Notes: generated by a model not told the origin, from the letters alone. Shown: positions 26,282 to 36,374, numbered from the stretch's first letter. The stretch: DNA of 64,000 nt from Caballeronia turbans (GCA_001544655.2 FCOD02000020.1:1-64000); one strand, 5' to 3'. A program made the numbers and translations.

Positions 26282-26635
26282 TCAGCTGCGTTGCGCGGCG
26301 ATCACGACGATTTCGACGAGGCACGCCGGATTGGCGAGCTTCGCCTCGACCGTCGCGCGCGGCGGCGTGTTGCCTTCCGCGACCCACGAGTCCCACACGG
26401 CGTTCATGCCGGGGAAGTGAATCATGTCCGAGATATAGATCTGCACCGAAAGCAGGTGCGACTTGTCGCTGTTCGCTTCCTCGAGCAAGCGGTCGATGTG
26501 GCCGAGCACTTCGCGCGTCTGGCCCGTAATGTCCTGGTCCGTGTCTTCTGCGATCTGGCCCGCGAGATATACCGTGCCGTTGTGGATGGCGGTTTCGGAG
26601 AGGCGCGGACCGACGTGATGACGAATGACTGCCAT
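26282..26635 (-). CDS. RidA-family protein
   Basis: A 117-residue YjgF/YER057c/UK114 protein. RidA members hydrolyse reactive imines and enamines formed by PLP enzymes. The GTVYLAGQIAEDTDQDITGQ block, the YISDMIHFPGMNAVWDSWV segment and PPRATVEAKLANPACLVEIV with the conserved Arg-Ala-Thr-Val pattern fit the family; Arg at the active site (PRATV) is present. It lies 35 bp upstream of relA in the same direction and could be co-transcribed with it. Confidence 0.9.
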   Translation of the reverse strand: MAVIRHHVGPRLSETAIHNGTVYLAGQIAEDTDQDITGQTREVLGHIDRLLEEANSDKSHLLSVQIYISDMIHFPGMNAVWDSWVAEGNTPPRATVEAKLANPACLVEIVVIAAQRS

Positions 26636-26697
26636 TGTGTGTTCCTGATCGATGAAGGGTGAAAAACGGGCACAAGCGACGTGCGCCCAGCCCGATA

Positions 26698-27618
26698 TTA
26701 TGCCCCGCTGTCGCTATTTTCGAGAAAGAACCCCCTGGCGACAGCGATTTGATCTTCGGCAAGAAATGCCGGCGCATGTCCCGCGCCGGGAATCTCGACG
26801 CTCGTCACGGCCTGACCTTTTTCGACCATTTGCGCGACCGTCTCGCGCGACAGCAGATCCGACGTCTCGCCGCGCACGACCAGCACCGGCGTCCTGATCG
26901 ACGCAAGAGAGCGCCACAGGAACGCCTCGCCGGCCGCATTCTGCTCGTCCGTTGCCGACGTGAACGGCGTCGCGATGCCCGGGTCGTAGCGGAAGCCCCA
27001 CGCGCCGTCGCGCTCGTGCAGCAGCGGCGTATTGATGCTCGTCCACTCCGCATCGGTCAGCGGCCCGAACGACGCCGCGAGCGCCGCCGCATGCCGCACG
27101 CCTTCATCGAGCGATGCGAAGCGCGCTGGCTTGCCGAGATAGTCGCCGATGCGCTGTAGCGCGATCGGCTCGATATGGGGCCCGACATCGTTGAGCAGCA
27201 TCTTCCGGATGGGCGTATTCGGCAACCCGCCGAGCGCCATGCCGATGAGCCCGCCCATCGACGTGCCGAACCAGTCCACCGTCTCGACGTTCAGACGTGC
27301 GATCAGCGTGACCATGTCGGCGACGTATTGCGGCACCCCGTAATAACGCGGGTCGGCAAGCCAGTCGGAGAGCCCTCGTCCCACCACATCCGGGCACACC
27401 ACGCGATAGTCGCGTGCGAACGCCTGCGCGAGCTTGTCGAAGTCACGGCCCGAACGCGTCAATCCGTGCACGCAAAGCAGCACGCGCGGATTCGCCGGAT
27501 CGCCCCACTCCGTGTAAGCAATGCGATGCAGACCCGCCGGGCTCGCGCATTGCACGAAGCGCTGTCGCGGATCGCTCAAATCGGAATGCACGGGTTCGAC
27601 GACGATGGGTGCGGTCAT
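26698..27618 (-). CDS. Alpha/beta hydrolase
   Basis: A 306-residue alpha/beta-hydrolase. The oxyanion region VLLCVHGLTRSGRDFD, the nucleophile elbow GTSMGGLIGMAL and a C-terminal GAGHAPAFL His are seen; the acid residue is probably in VRGETSDLLS. The ATG at 27618 has GAGGA 8 bp upstream; the longer frame adds an unsupported basic leader. It ends 62 bp before the RidA gene and may be in one unit with ridA and relA. The substrate is unknown. Confidence 0.85.
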   Translation of the reverse strand: MTAPIVVEPVHSDLSDPRQRFVQCASPAGLHRIAYTEWGDPANPRVLLCVHGLTRSGRDFDKLAQAFARDYRVVCPDVVGRGLSDWLADPRYYGVPQYVADMVTLIARLNVETVDWFGTSMGGLIGMALGGLPNTPIRKMLLNDVGPHIEPIALQRIGDYLGKPARFASLDEGVRHAAALAASFGPLTDAEWTSINTPLLHERDGAWGFRYDPGIATPFTSATDEQNAAGEAFLWRSLASIRTPVLVVRGETSDLLSRETVAQMVEKGQAVTSVEIPGAGHAPAFLAEDQIAVARGFFLENSDSGA

Positions 27619-27732
27619 AGAGAGTTCCTCGTGGCAAGTGTCGAAACGATTGTAAAGCGCATCCCGTGGGTTCGAGCGGACGTTGGCCGGATGGACGACC
27701 CGCCTGCACGCAGCAAATACCGACGATCGGGC

Positions 27733-27771
27733 AAAAAAAGAAAACGGGCGAAGCTGCAAAAGCTTCGCCCG
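27733..27771 (-). terminator. Terminator of scoAB
   Basis: An 11-bp stem (27745-27755 with 27761-27771, 5-nt loop) is followed on the minus strand by TTTTCTTTTTTT. It lies 59 bp after the scoB stop. Confidence 0.85.
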
Positions 27772-27830
27772 CCTGCAATCGGCTCCGAGCCGCGCTCACG
27801 CCGCGCAAGCGGCGTTCTGTCAGATCGCCA

Positions 27831-28472
27831 TCACTTCACGCTCGTCACATCGAGCGGCGCGCCCGTTTTCTGCTGGATTTCCTCGGCGGTCACGCCGTCG
27901 GCCAGCTCGACCACCTTCAGCCCGGTGTCGGTGACGTCGATCACGCCGAGATCCGTGATGATGCGATCCACGACGCCCACGCCCGTCAGCGGCAACGAGC
28001 ACTCTTCGAGGATCTTGTGCTGATCGCCCTTCGCGACATGCTCCATCAGCACGACGACGCGCTTCACGCCAGCGACGAGGTCCATCGCGCCGCCCATGCC
28101 CTTGATCATCTTGCCGGGGATCATCCAGTTGGCCAGATCGCCCTTCTTGCTGATCTGCATCGCGCCGAGGATCGCCAGGTTGATGTGGCCGCCGCGGATC
28201 ATCGCGAACGAATCCGCCGACGAAAAGATCGACGAGCCGGGCAGCGTCGTCACCGTCTGCTTGCCGGCGTTGATGAGATCGGCGTCGACTTCGTCTTCAT
28301 ACGGCGACGGGCCGATGCCCAGCAAGCCGTTTTCCGACTGCAGCCACACTTCCATGCCTTCCGGCACGTGATTGGCGACGAGCGTCGGCAAGCCGATGCC
28401 GAGGTTCACGTAGAAGCCGTCCTGCAGTTCCTTCGCCGCGCGCGCGGCCATCTGGTCTCGAGTCCAAGCCAT
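27831..28472 (-). CDS. scoB: 3-Oxoacid CoA-transferase subunit B
   Basis: A 213-residue beta subunit of succinyl-CoA:3-ketoacid CoA-transferase, which activates acetoacetate with succinyl-CoA. The catalytic Glu-47 lies in [11 protein letters not shown]. The sequence [18 protein letters not shown] and [19 protein letters not shown] are typical of ScoB/AtoA. It follows scoA by 2 bp. It is a paralogue of PcaJ at 8474-9130, and the two should be told apart by context. Confidence 0.92.
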   Translation of the reverse strand: MAWTRDQMAARAAKELQDGFYVNLGIGLPTLVANHVPEGMEVWLQSENGLLGIGPSPYEDEVDADLINAGKQTVTTLPGSSIFSSADSFAMIRGGHINLAILGAMQISKKGDLANWMIPGKMIKGMGGAMDLVAGVKRVVVLMEHVAKGDQHKILEECSLPLTGVGVVDRIITDLGVIDVTDTGLKVVELADGVTAEEIQQKTGAPLDVTSVK

Positions 28473-28474
28473 GA

Positions 28475-29179
28475 TTACTCTCCTTTCGCGCGGACGATGC
28501 GTTGTTCGATGCGCTTTTCCGGATGCGCATTCAGGACGAGGCGTTGCACAAAGATGCCGGGCGTATGAATCATGTCCGGATCGAGTTCGCCCGTCTCGAC
28601 GATCTCTTCCACTTCGGCCACGGTGATCTTGCCGGCCATCGCGCAGTTCGGGTTGAAGTTGCGTGCCGTGCGGCGATAAATCAGGTTGCCGGACTTGTCC
28701 GCCTTCCAGGCTTTCACGAGCGCGACATCGGCCGTCAGCGAATGTTCGAGCACGTAGTGGTTCTCGCCGAACTGGCGCGTTTCCTTGCCTTCCGCGATCA
28801 CCGTGCCGAAGCCCGTGTTCGTGAAAAACGCCGGGATGCCCGCGCCGCCCGCGCGCAGTTTCTCGGCGAGCGTGCCTTGCGGCGTGAATTCGAGTTCGAG
28901 TTCGCCAGCGAGATATTGCCGCTCGAACTCCTTGTTTTCGCCGACGTACGACGAAATCATCTTCTTGATCTGGCGTGTCTCGAGAAGCAGACCCAGCCCG
29001 AAACCGTCGACGCCCGCATTATTGCTGATGCAGGTGATGCCCTTCACGCCCGTGTCGCGCAGCGCTTCGATCAGCGCCTCGGGAATGCCGCACAGCCCGA
29101 AACCGCCGACGGCGAACGTCTGCCCGTCCTTGACGATGTCCTCGAGCGCGGCTTTCGCGCTGGGATAGACCTTGTTCAT
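28475..29179 (-). CDS. scoA: 3-Oxoacid CoA-transferase subunit A
   Basis: A 234-residue alpha subunit of the same transferase. The start [16 protein letters not shown] is the family start; 66 upstream in-frame residues are not. The Gly-rich [19 protein letters not shown], the [16 protein letters not shown] stretch and the C-terminal [19 protein letters not shown] are seen. The ribosome-binding site is modest (GGAAGGGA at a long spacing). A PAS-LuxR regulator is divergent from it. Confidence 0.92.
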   Translation of the reverse strand: MNKVYPSAKAALEDIVKDGQTFAVGGFGLCGIPEALIEALRDTGVKGITCISNNAGVDGFGLGLLLETRQIKKMISSYVGENKEFERQYLAGELELEFTPQGTLAEKLRAGGAGIPAFFTNTGFGTVIAEGKETRQFGENHYVLEHSLTADVALVKAWKADKSGNLIYRRTARNFNPNCAMAGKITVAEVEEIVETGELDPDMIHTPGIFVQRLVLNAHPEKRIEQRIVRAKGE

Positions 29180-29399
29180 CTCAATGTCCCTTCCATGTTG
29201 AACCAACTGAAAATCGGTTTTTTGACGCCGCGTTCGCGCTGTCAGGAGCGCGTCGCACGGCCTTTTCGCATGGCGAAAGAGTACTTTGGCGCGGTGATCC
29301 GGCACAATACGCAAAAATACATAAGTCTTTGCCCGCGCGCGTTTGGTTCCCGGCGCCTTTTTCGCCGCGAAACGCAAGCGCCCGCGCGCCCGATTTCAC

Positions 29400-29945
29400 A
29401 TGCGTGCACTGGATTATCAAACCGCGTTTCACCTCGCGCCCGTCGGGCTCGTGCTTTCGCGCGAGCGCATCATCGAGGACTGCAACGAGCAGCTCTGCGC
29501 GATATTCGGTTTCGCGCGTGAGGCGCTCATCGGCAAGTCGTTCGAGGTGTTATATCCGTCGCCGGACGAGTTCGCGCGCATCGGTGAGCGCATCGCGGCG
29601 CATATCAGCAAGGAAGGCACTTACAGCGACGACCGGATCATGAAGCGGAGAAACGGTGAACTCTTCTGGTGCCACGTGACCGGGCGCGCCCTCGATCGGG
29701 CCGCGCCGCATGCGGCGGGCGTCTGGACGTTCGAAGACTTGAGCGCGACGCGGCGGGTGGCGATCGAACTGACGCCGCGCGAGCGGGAGATTGCCGCGCA
29801 GCTCGTGACAGGCAAGACGAGCAAGCAGATCGGCCGCGTGCTCGATATCAGCCCGCGCACGGTCGATATCTACCGGGCGCGGCTCATGAGGAAGTACGAC
29901 ACGGGCAATGCCACCGAACTTCTACAGCGGCTGCTCGGCACCTGA
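29400..29945 (+). CDS. PAS-LuxR one-component regulator
   Basis: A 181-residue two-domain protein. A PAS sensor domain (about 5-110; HLAPVGLVLSRERIIEDCNE, LFWCHVTGRAL) is joined directly to a LuxR/FixJ helix-turn-helix (about 118-180; ELTPREREIAAQLVTGKTSK, ISPRTVDIYRARLMRKY). There is no receiver or kinase domain, so a small ligand or cofactor in the PAS pocket would act directly on DNA binding. Divergent orientation from scoAB suggests it controls acetoacetate use; this is inference. The ATG at 29400 fits the PAS start. Confidence 0.82.
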   Translation: MRALDYQTAFHLAPVGLVLSRERIIEDCNEQLCAIFGFAREALIGKSFEVLYPSPDEFARIGERIAAHISKEGTYSDDRIMKRRNGELFWCHVTGRALDRAAPHAAGVWTFEDLSATRRVAIELTPREREIAAQLVTGKTSKQIGRVLDISPRTVDIYRARLMRKYDTGNATELLQRLLGT

Positions 29946-29969
29946 GGCATTCAGACCGACCGCGCGCGA

Positions 29970-30407
29970 TCACGACGCCACCGGTATGGCCTTCTCGATG
30001 GTCTGCCGCATGAAATCCGGAATCGGCAGCGACTTGCCCGCGGCATAGTCGATCCACACGATCCTCGCCGCGCCACGCGCGTAGAGCACGCCGGGCGCAT
30101 CGGCGCGATAGAGCTCGAAGCGCGTGTCGAAGCTGCTGCGTCCGGGCTTGCCGACGGACATCCGGCCGATCACGTCGCCGGGATAATGGAGCTGCTTCAG
30201 AAACTCCATCGACGCATTCACGATCACCGGCCCTTGCCCCTCGCCATTGCCGCCCGCGATGCCGAGTCGCTCGAACCACGAGATGCGCACCTGTTCCATG
30301 TAGCGGAAAAAGACCGTGTTGTTGACGTGGCCGAACGCGTCCATGTCGCCCCAGCGGATCGGCATGGACACATCGATGACGGTGTGAAATTGGCTGTCGG
30401 TGCTCAT
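29970..30407 (-). CDS. Acyl-CoA thioesterase, 4HBT family
   Basis: A 145-residue hot-dog-fold thioesterase of the 4-hydroxybenzoyl-CoA/YbgC type. The catalytic motif IRWGDMDAFGHVNNTVFFRY is present with the Asp of the 4HBT active site and the HVNN pattern. It probably hydrolyses short- or medium-chain or aromatic acyl-CoA. It lies 41 bp downstream of the SDR gene at 30449 in the same direction, convergent with the PAS-LuxR gene. Confidence 0.88.
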   Translation of the reverse strand: MSTDSQFHTVIDVSMPIRWGDMDAFGHVNNTVFFRYMEQVRISWFERLGIAGGNGEGQGPVIVNASMEFLKQLHYPGDVIGRMSVGKPGRSSFDTRFELYRADAPGVLYARGAARIVWIDYAAGKSLPIPDFMRQTIEKAIPVAS

Positions 30408-30448
30408 GGACTGCTCTACAGTTGCAAGTGTAAAAAAGAGAAAACCGC

Positions 30449-31222
30449 TCAGAGCGAAAAGCCATCGTCCGCCGAGATCACCGAGCCGTTCATGAACTGC
30501 GATTCGTCGGCTGCGAGCAGCAGCAGCAGACCGTCGAGATCGTCAGGCGAACCCAAGCGGCGGCGCGGCAGCATCGAAATGAGCTTCTGTCCCTGCTCGG
30601 TCTTCCAGTGATGATGATTGATTTCGGTGTCGATGTAACCCGGGCAGATCGCGTTGACGTTGATGCCGTGGCGGCCCCATTCGAGCGCCATCGCCTTCGT
30701 CATCTGCACGACGGCGGCCTTGCTCATCGCATAGAGGCCAATCTGCGGGAACACGCGCAAGCCGGCCACGGACGCCACGTTGATGATGCGATACGCCGGC
30801 TTGGCCGCGCCGTTGCCGCGCATGATCATGCGCTTCGCGACTTCCTGCGCGACGAAAAACGCGCCCCGCACGTTCGTGCCGAAGACGAACTCGAAGTCAG
30901 CGGGCGTGACCTCCGTGAGCTTCTGCGTGGTCGACACACCCGAGTTATTGACGAGGATGTCGATGGTACCCGCTTCGGTCTCCGCATGCGCAACCGCCGA
31001 TTTGACGCTCTGGTAATCCGTCACATCGAGCGAGACGACGTGCGCCGCGCCGCCCGACGCCTCGATTTCGGCGCGCAGTTCCTTCAGGCGCTCGGTGCGA
31101 CGGCTCGCGAGCACCACCTTGGCGCCTGCCTGCGACAGCACTTGTGCGAAACGCTTGCCCAAACCACTGGACGCGCCGGTGATCAGCGCGACCTTGCCTT
31201 CCAGGTTGATCGAACGGCCCAT
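30449..31222 (-). CDS. SDR-family oxidoreductase
   Basis: A 257-residue classical short-chain dehydrogenase. The cofactor motif TGASSGLGKRFA, the NNSG loop (DILVNNSGVSTTQ), Ser in NVASVAGLRVF and the catalytic YAMSKAAV (YxxxK) are complete. Replacement of Asp by basic residues after beta-2 (ASRRTERLKEL) favours NADPH. It is divergent from the ETF-ubiquinone oxidoreductase, with a palindromic operator between, and upstream of a thioesterase, which suggests fatty-acid or acyl-CoA metabolism. Confidence 0.88.
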   Translation of the reverse strand: MGRSINLEGKVALITGASSGLGKRFAQVLSQAGAKVVLASRRTERLKELRAEIEASGGAAHVVSLDVTDYQSVKSAVAHAETEAGTIDILVNNSGVSTTQKLTEVTPADFEFVFGTNVRGAFFVAQEVAKRMIMRGNGAAKPAYRIINVASVAGLRVFPQIGLYAMSKAAVVQMTKAMALEWGRHGINVNAICPGYIDTEINHHHWKTEQGQKLISMLPRRRLGSPDDLDGLLLLLAADESQFMNGSVISADDGFSL

Positions 31223-31321
31223 TGTGCTTCCTTTTTATGGTTGGCTCAGCCCTGACGGGCGCACAGACGCGCCGATGCGGGCTATAAGCATCAACACCGA
31301 TAGCGCGGGTGTCGTGGATAA

Positions 31322-31337
31322 TAGTACGGTCGTGCTA
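31322..31337. promoter_or_regulatory. Palindromic operator, ACG-GT-CGT core
   Basis: TAGTACGGTCGTGCTA is an almost perfect palindrome (one mismatch) in the 204-bp divergent gap between the SDR and the ETF-ubiquinone oxidoreductase genes. The size and symmetry fit a TetR-family site, such as those of fatty-acid or branched-chain degradation repressors in betaproteobacteria. No regulator gene of that family is in the window. Confidence 0.5.
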
Positions 31338-31426
31338 AATTGGCGAGCTTTTGGTTGCAGCCCGCTTCGCCTTCCCTGAAAATACGCGATCCCGAAAGGG
31401 CATTCTAACGGTACATAGGAGCATTG

Positions 31427-33100
31427 ATGACCCCGGCGAGCCTCATCGAGCAGTACGGTCCCCGCGAATCGATGGAATACGACGTCGTCATCGTTGGCGG
31501 GGGACCAGCCGGTTTGTCGGCGGCCATCCGGTTGAAGCAACTGGCGGAGGAGAAAGGCGTCGAAATCGGCGTGTGCGTGCTGGAGAAAGGCTCCGAGATC
31601 GGCGCGCACATTCTGTCCGGCGCGGTGATGGACCCGCGCGGCCTCTCCGAACTCATTCCCGACTGGAAGGAAAAAGGCGCTCCGCTCGACGTCGAAGTGA
31701 CCGAGGACCGGTTCCTTTTCCTGACGCAGAGCGACGCGAAGCAGGTGCCGAACTGGCTGCTTCCCGACAACTTCAAGAATCACGGCAACTACGTCATCAG
31801 CCTCGCGAACGTGACGCGATGGCTCGGCCAGCAGGCCGAGGCGCTCGGGGTGGAGATCTTTCCGGGCTTTCCGGCCGCCGAAGTGCTCTATGCCGAGGAC
31901 GGTTCGGTGCGCGGGGTCGTCACGGGCAACATGGGCGTCGGCAAGGATGGCGAGCCGACCGAGAATTTCCAGCTCGGCATGGAACTGCACGCGAAATACA
32001 CGCTTTTCTGCGAAGGCGCGCGCGGGCATCTCGGCCGTCAACTGGTCGACAAGTTCAAGCTCAACCAGAATTCCGATCCGCAGGTGTATGGCATCGGCAT
32101 CAAGGAGCTGTGGGAAATCGATCCGGTCAAGCACAAGCCGGGACTCGTGATCCACACAGCCGGTTGGCCGCTCGAACCCGACACCTACGGCGGCTCGTTC
32201 CTCTACCACATGGACAACAATCAGGTGGTGGTGGGCTTTGTCGTCGGGCTGGGGTATTCGAATCCGTATCTGTCGCCGTTCGAGGAATTCCAGCGCTACA
32301 AGACGCATCCGTCGATCCGACCGTTCCTCGAAGGCGGCAAGCGCATTTCTTACGGCGCGCGGGCGATCACCGCGGGCGGCCTCATGTCGCTGCCAAAGCT
32401 CGCGTTCCCGGGCGGCGCGCTCGCGGGCGACGACGCGGGCTTTCTCAACGCATCGCGCATCAAGGGCAGTCACGCGGCGATCAAGTCCGGCAAGATGGCT
32501 GCCGAAGCCGCGTTCGAAGCCGTGCAGGCGGGCCGCCAGAACGACGAACTCACTGCTTACCCCGAAGCGTTCGACAGTTCGTGGCTCAAGACCGAGCTGT
32601 ATCGCGCGCGCAACTTCAAGCAGTGGATGAGCAAGGGCCTCTACCTCGGCACCTTCATGGTCGGCCTCGAGCAAAAGGTGATGGGCGGCAACGTGCCGTG
32701 GACGCTGCATCATCAGCATTGGGATCACGAGATGCTGAAGCCGGCGTCGCAGTGCAAGCCGATCGTCTATCCGAAGCCCGATGGCAAGCTCACGTTCGAC
32801 CGTCTCTCGTCGGTGTTCATCTCGAACACGAATCACGAAGAGAATCAGCCAGCGCATCTGACGCTGAAGGATCCGAGCGTGCCGGTCAACGTGAACCTGC
32901 GCACCTATGCCGGTCCGGAAGGCCGCTACTGCCCGGCCGCGGTGTACGAGTTCGTCAAGTCCGACGACGGCAACGAGCGCCTGCAGATCAACGCGCAAAA
33001 CTGCGTGCACTGCAAGACGTGCGACATCAAGGACCCGACGCAGAACATCGTGTGGGTTACGCCGGAAGGCGGCGGCGGGCCGAACTATCCGAACATGTGA
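31427..33100 (+). CDS. Electron transfer flavoprotein-ubiquinone oxidoreductase
   Basis: A 557-residue ETF-QO passing electrons from acyl-CoA dehydrogenases via ETF to ubiquinone at the inner membrane. The FAD motif YDVVIVGGGPAGLSAAIRL is at about residues 19-37, the quinone/FAD region is at WPLEPDTYGGSFLYH, and the C-terminal 4Fe-4S ligands are in YCPAAVYEF and NCVHCKTCDIKDP. GGAG lies 5 bp before the ATG; a TTG just before it is less likely. Length matches the family. Confidence 0.96.
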   Translation: MTPASLIEQYGPRESMEYDVVIVGGGPAGLSAAIRLKQLAEEKGVEIGVCVLEKGSEIGAHILSGAVMDPRGLSELIPDWKEKGAPLDVEVTEDRFLFLTQSDAKQVPNWLLPDNFKNHGNYVISLANVTRWLGQQAEALGVEIFPGFPAAEVLYAEDGSVRGVVTGNMGVGKDGEPTENFQLGMELHAKYTLFCEGARGHLGRQLVDKFKLNQNSDPQVYGIGIKELWEIDPVKHKPGLVIHTAGWPLEPDTYGGSFLYHMDNNQVVVGFVVGLGYSNPYLSPFEEFQRYKTHPSIRPFLEGGKRISYGARAITAGGLMSLPKLAFPGGALAGDDAGFLNASRIKGSHAAIKSGKMAAEAAFEAVQAGRQNDELTAYPEAFDSSWLKTELYRARNFKQWMSKGLYLGTFMVGLEQKVMGGNVPWTLHHQHWDHEMLKPASQCKPIVYPKPDGKLTFDRLSSVFISNTNHEENQPAHLTLKDPSVPVNVNLRTYAGPEGRYCPAAVYEFVKSDDGNERLQINAQNCVHCKTCDIKDPTQNIVWVTPEGGGGPNYPNM

Positions 33101-33115
33101 TTTCTGCTTCGCCGA

Positions 33116-33158
33116 AAGAAAACGGGCGCCGGTCGTTGAGACCGGCGCCCGTTTTCTT
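33116..33158. terminator. Bidirectional terminator between ETF-QO and aroC
   Basis: A 19-bp perfect stem (33116-33134 with 33140-33158) with a 5-nt loop, bordered by AAGAAAA and TTTTCTT, serves both convergent genes. Confidence 0.92.
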
Positions 33159-33169
33159 AATGCTTCGAC

Positions 33170-34276
33170 TTATTCCGTCGGTGCTTGCGCCGCTATCTTG
33201 GGCGTGTCGACCACGACATCGCCGCATTGCGCCCGATGACGCAGCGCGTGATCCATCAGCACGAGCGCGAGTAGCGCTTCGGCGATCGGCGTAGCGCGAA
33301 TGCCGACGCACGGATCGTGACGCCCGAAGGTCTCGACGGTCGCGCTCGCGCCTTGCTTGTCGATCGACTGACGCGGCGTGCGAATGCTCGAGGTCGGTTT
33401 GATCGCGATCGACACCCTGATGTCCTGTCCGCTCGAAATGCCGCCGAGAATACCGCCCGCGTTGTTGGCCGCGAAGCCTTCGGGCGTCATCTCGTCGCCG
33501 TGCTGCGAACCGCGTTGCGCGACGCTTGCGAAGCCCGCGCCGATCTCGACGGCCTTCACTGCATTGAGGCCCATCATCGCGTGAGCGATGTCGGCATCGA
33601 GCCGGTCGTACAGCGGCTCGCCGAGTCCGACGGGCACCCCCGTCGCAACGACCTCGATGCGCGCGCCCACAGAATCGCCATCACGGCGCAGTCCGTCCAT
33701 GTACGCTTCGAGTTGCGGCACGATTTCGGCATTCGGCGAGAAGAACGGGTTCTCGGGCACGTGCTGCCAGTCGACGAACGGAATCTCGATTTCACCCAGC
33801 GCGCTCATGCAGCCGCGCGTCTCGAGACCGAACTTCTCGCGCAGCCACTTCTTCGCGACCGCGCCCGCGGCGACGGTCGGCGCAGTGAGACGCGCCGACG
33901 AACGGCCGCCGCCGCGATAGTCGCGCACGCCGTACTTCTGCCAATAGGTGTAGTCCGCATGACCCGGCCGGAACGTCTGAGCGATGTTGCCGTAGTCCTT
34001 GCTGCGCTGATCGGTATTGCGGATCAGGAGCGCGATGGGCGTGCCGGTCGTCACGCCTTCGAACACGCCGGAGAGAATTTCGACCTGGTCCGCTTCCTGA
34101 CGCTGCGTGACATGACGCGACGTGCCGGGGCGGCGGCGATCGAGTTCGATCTGGATATCGGCTTCGGTGAGCGCCATGCCGGGCGGGCAGCCGTCGATCA
34201 CGCAGCCGATCGCCGGACCATGCGACTCGCCGAAGTTCGTGACGGTGAAGAGCGTGCCAAGGGTATTGCCGGACAT
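33170..34276 (-). CDS. aroC: Chorismate synthase
   Basis: A 368-residue AroC, which makes chorismate from 5-enolpyruvylshikimate 3-phosphate using reduced FMN. Family signatures are visible: [18 protein letters not shown] near the N-terminus, [27 protein letters not shown] (about 98-125) and [14 protein letters not shown] with [14 protein letters not shown] in the C-terminal half. Length is normal. It stands alone, 58 bp downstream of the acyltransferase fusion in antisense-free order (both minus). Confidence 0.97.
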   Translation of the reverse strand: MSGNTLGTLFTVTNFGESHGPAIGCVIDGCPPGMALTEADIQIELDRRRPGTSRHVTQRQEADQVEILSGVFEGVTTGTPIALLIRNTDQRSKDYGNIAQTFRPGHADYTYWQKYGVRDYRGGGRSSARLTAPTVAAGAVAKKWLREKFGLETRGCMSALGEIEIPFVDWQHVPENPFFSPNAEIVPQLEAYMDGLRRDGDSVGARIEVVATGVPVGLGEPLYDRLDADIAHAMMGLNAVKAVEIGAGFASVAQRGSQHGDEMTPEGFAANNAGGILGGISSGQDIRVSIAIKPTSSIRTPRQSIDKQGASATVETFGRHDPCVGIRATPIAEALLALVLMDHALRHRAQCGDVVVDTPKIAAQAPTE

Positions 34277-34334
34277 GAGCGTCGACCTGAAAGAAGTGTC
34301 GGGGGAAACCGATATTATGCCAGCGCCGCCGCGC

Positions 34335-36272
34335 TCAGCGCCTTGCGCCGCGCAGCGCGCTCACCACGTCCTGCAGATGTTGCGGCGTCACGTCCTCGGG
34401 CGCGATCGGCTCGCCGACCGCGAGCGTCAGCCGCGTCATCGCGCCGCGCTGAATCGGACGCGGCCATTGCGCATCCTCGTGGCGCGAGAACACGCTGCCC
34501 CAGAGCCCGCGCAGCGCCATCGGCACGACGGGCGCGGGATGACGCCGCAGAATCTCCGAGACGCCATGCCGGAACGGATTGATCTCGCCGGTGCGCGTCA
34601 GCTTGCCTTCAGGAAAGATGCAGACGAGATCGCCCGCTTTGAGCGCCTGCCCGCATGCAGCGTAGGCGCGTTCGAGCATGTCGGCGTTTTCATGCGCGGG
34701 CGCGACCGGGATCGCCTTCACATGCCGGAACATCCAGCCGACGAACGGCGTCCGGAAAATGCGGTAATCCATCACGAAGCGGATCGGACGCGGGCTTTCG
34801 GCCATGATGACGACCGCGTCGACGAAACTCACGTGATTGCACACGAGCACGGCCGCGCCATGCGAGGGAATACGCTCGGCGCCGACGAGACGAATGCGGT
34901 AGAACGTGTGCACCAGAATCCACGCGATAAAGCGCAGCAGAAACTCGGGCACGAGCGAATAGATATAGACGGCGACGACGACATTGAGGAGCGCCGTGGC
35001 CAGAAAGAGCCCCGGAATGCCGACGCCGAACGACGTGAGCGCAAGCGCCATCAGCGCGGAGACGATCATGAAAAACGAGTTGAGGATATTGTTCGCCGCG
35101 ATGATGCGCGCCCGGTGAGTGGGCTGACTGCGCGCCTGAATCAGCGCATAGAGCGGCACGCTGTAAAAACCGCCGAACATCGCGAGCAGGAACAGGTCCG
35201 CGAGAATGCGCCAGTGGGGCAGCGCGAGCAGGAATTCGCCGACGTCGAGCAAGTGCCCCGCGGGCGCGATGCGGTGGCTCGCGAAGAAAAGATCGATCGC
35301 GAACACGCTGATGCCGATCGAGCCCAGCGGCACGAGCCCGATCTCGACGCGGCGCTTCGACAGCCGCTCGCACAACAGCGATCCCGTACCGATGCCGATG
35401 GAAAACGTCGCGAGAAGAATGGTCACGACATCAGGATCGGCAGACAGCACATCCTTCGCGAAATTAAAGAAAGACGTGAGAAAGGTCGCCCCGACGAACC
35501 AGAGCCACGAAATCCCGAGCAGGCTGAGAAACACGGTGCGATCGGCCCGCGCGAGCTTGAGATTGCGCCACGTCTCGGAAAACGGATTCCAGTTGATGCG
35601 CAGGTCCGGCTGCGACGCGTCCGACTTCGGTACGAACGCCGAGGCCACGCGCCCGATGATCGCGAACGCGACGCACGCGACGGCGAGGAGCATCGCGCCG
35701 TGCTCCATCGCGCCCGCCGCCGCCCCGCCGATGATCGTGCCGATCAGGATCGCGACGAACGTGCCCATTTCGACGAGCCCGTTGCCGCCGACGAGTTCAT
35801 GCGAATCGAGATGCTGCGGCAGATATGCATACTTCACCGGCCCGAAGACGGTCGAGTGGACGCCCATCAGAAAGGTGCATGCGTAAAGAAGCGGCGCGCT
35901 GTGCATCAGGAAGCCCGCGCCGCCGATCAGCATCACGACGATCTCGAAGGTCTTCACGAGGCGCGCGAGCACGGCTTTGTCATACTTGTCGGCGATCTGC
36001 CCGGAGGTTGCGGAGAACAGCACGAACGGTACGATGAAGATCGCGGAAATCAGGAACGCGGCCGTCTTCGGATCGACGCCGGAAAAACGTGCGGCCTGGA
36101 AGGTGACGAGCGATGTGAAGCCGACCTTGAAGATGTTGTCGTTCATCGCGCCGAGGAACTGCGTCCAGAAGAACGGCGCGAAACGGCGCTCGCGCAGGAG
36201 GCGGAACTGGCTTTCGCCTTCGTGCGAACGTCGGGAAGTGCGCGACGAGGCGCGCATCGGTTTGTCACTCAT
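34335..36272 (-). CDS. LplT-like MFS transporter fused to a PlsC-type acyltransferase
   Basis: A 645-residue fusion. Residues about 15-425 are an MFS transporter of the LplT type with about twelve membrane segments ([20 protein letters not shown] at the start). From about 440 a PlsC/LPLAT domain follows, with the HX4D motif NHVSFVDAV (His-480, Asp-485) and FPEGK (553-557). The likely role is flipping lysophospholipids to the inner leaflet and re-acylating them. In E. coli these functions are in LplT and Aas; here the acyl-ACP synthetase domain of Aas is absent. The start is inferred from the family; the ribosome-binding site is weak. Confidence 0.85.
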   Translation of the reverse strand: MSDKPMRASSRTSRRSHEGESQFRLLRERRFAPFFWTQFLGAMNDNIFKVGFTSLVTFQAARFSGVDPKTAAFLISAIFIVPFVLFSATSGQIADKYDKAVLARLVKTFEIVVMLIGGAGFLMHSAPLLYACTFLMGVHSTVFGPVKYAYLPQHLDSHELVGGNGLVEMGTFVAILIGTIIGGAAAGAMEHGAMLLAVACVAFAIIGRVASAFVPKSDASQPDLRINWNPFSETWRNLKLARADRTVFLSLLGISWLWFVGATFLTSFFNFAKDVLSADPDVVTILLATFSIGIGTGSLLCERLSKRRVEIGLVPLGSIGISVFAIDLFFASHRIAPAGHLLDVGEFLLALPHWRILADLFLLAMFGGFYSVPLYALIQARSQPTHRARIIAANNILNSFFMIVSALMALALTSFGVGIPGLFLATALLNVVVAVYIYSLVPEFLLRFIAWILVHTFYRIRLVGAERIPSHGAAVLVCNHVSFVDAVVIMAESPRPIRFVMDYRIFRTPFVGWMFRHVKAIPVAPAHENADMLERAYAACGQALKAGDLVCIFPEGKLTRTGEINPFRHGVSEILRRHPAPVVPMALRGLWGSVFSRHEDAQWPRPIQRGAMTRLTLAVGEPIAPEDVTPQHLQDVVSALRGARR

Positions 36273-36374
36273 GTCTTGTGTACAGGTTGAGTTCGGCGTT
36301 GATCCGTGCATAGGGCGATCGAATCCGAATGAAACGAGAACCAGGCCGAAGGCTCGCCTTGCTGCCGGCCAGAC

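Noticed and set aside
34122-36290. 722-codon plus-strand frame antisense to the transporter-acyltransferase fusion
   Set aside because: Extremely Arg/Asp/Glu/His-rich with no folded-protein pattern; the minus strand shows clear membrane segments and PlsC motifs.
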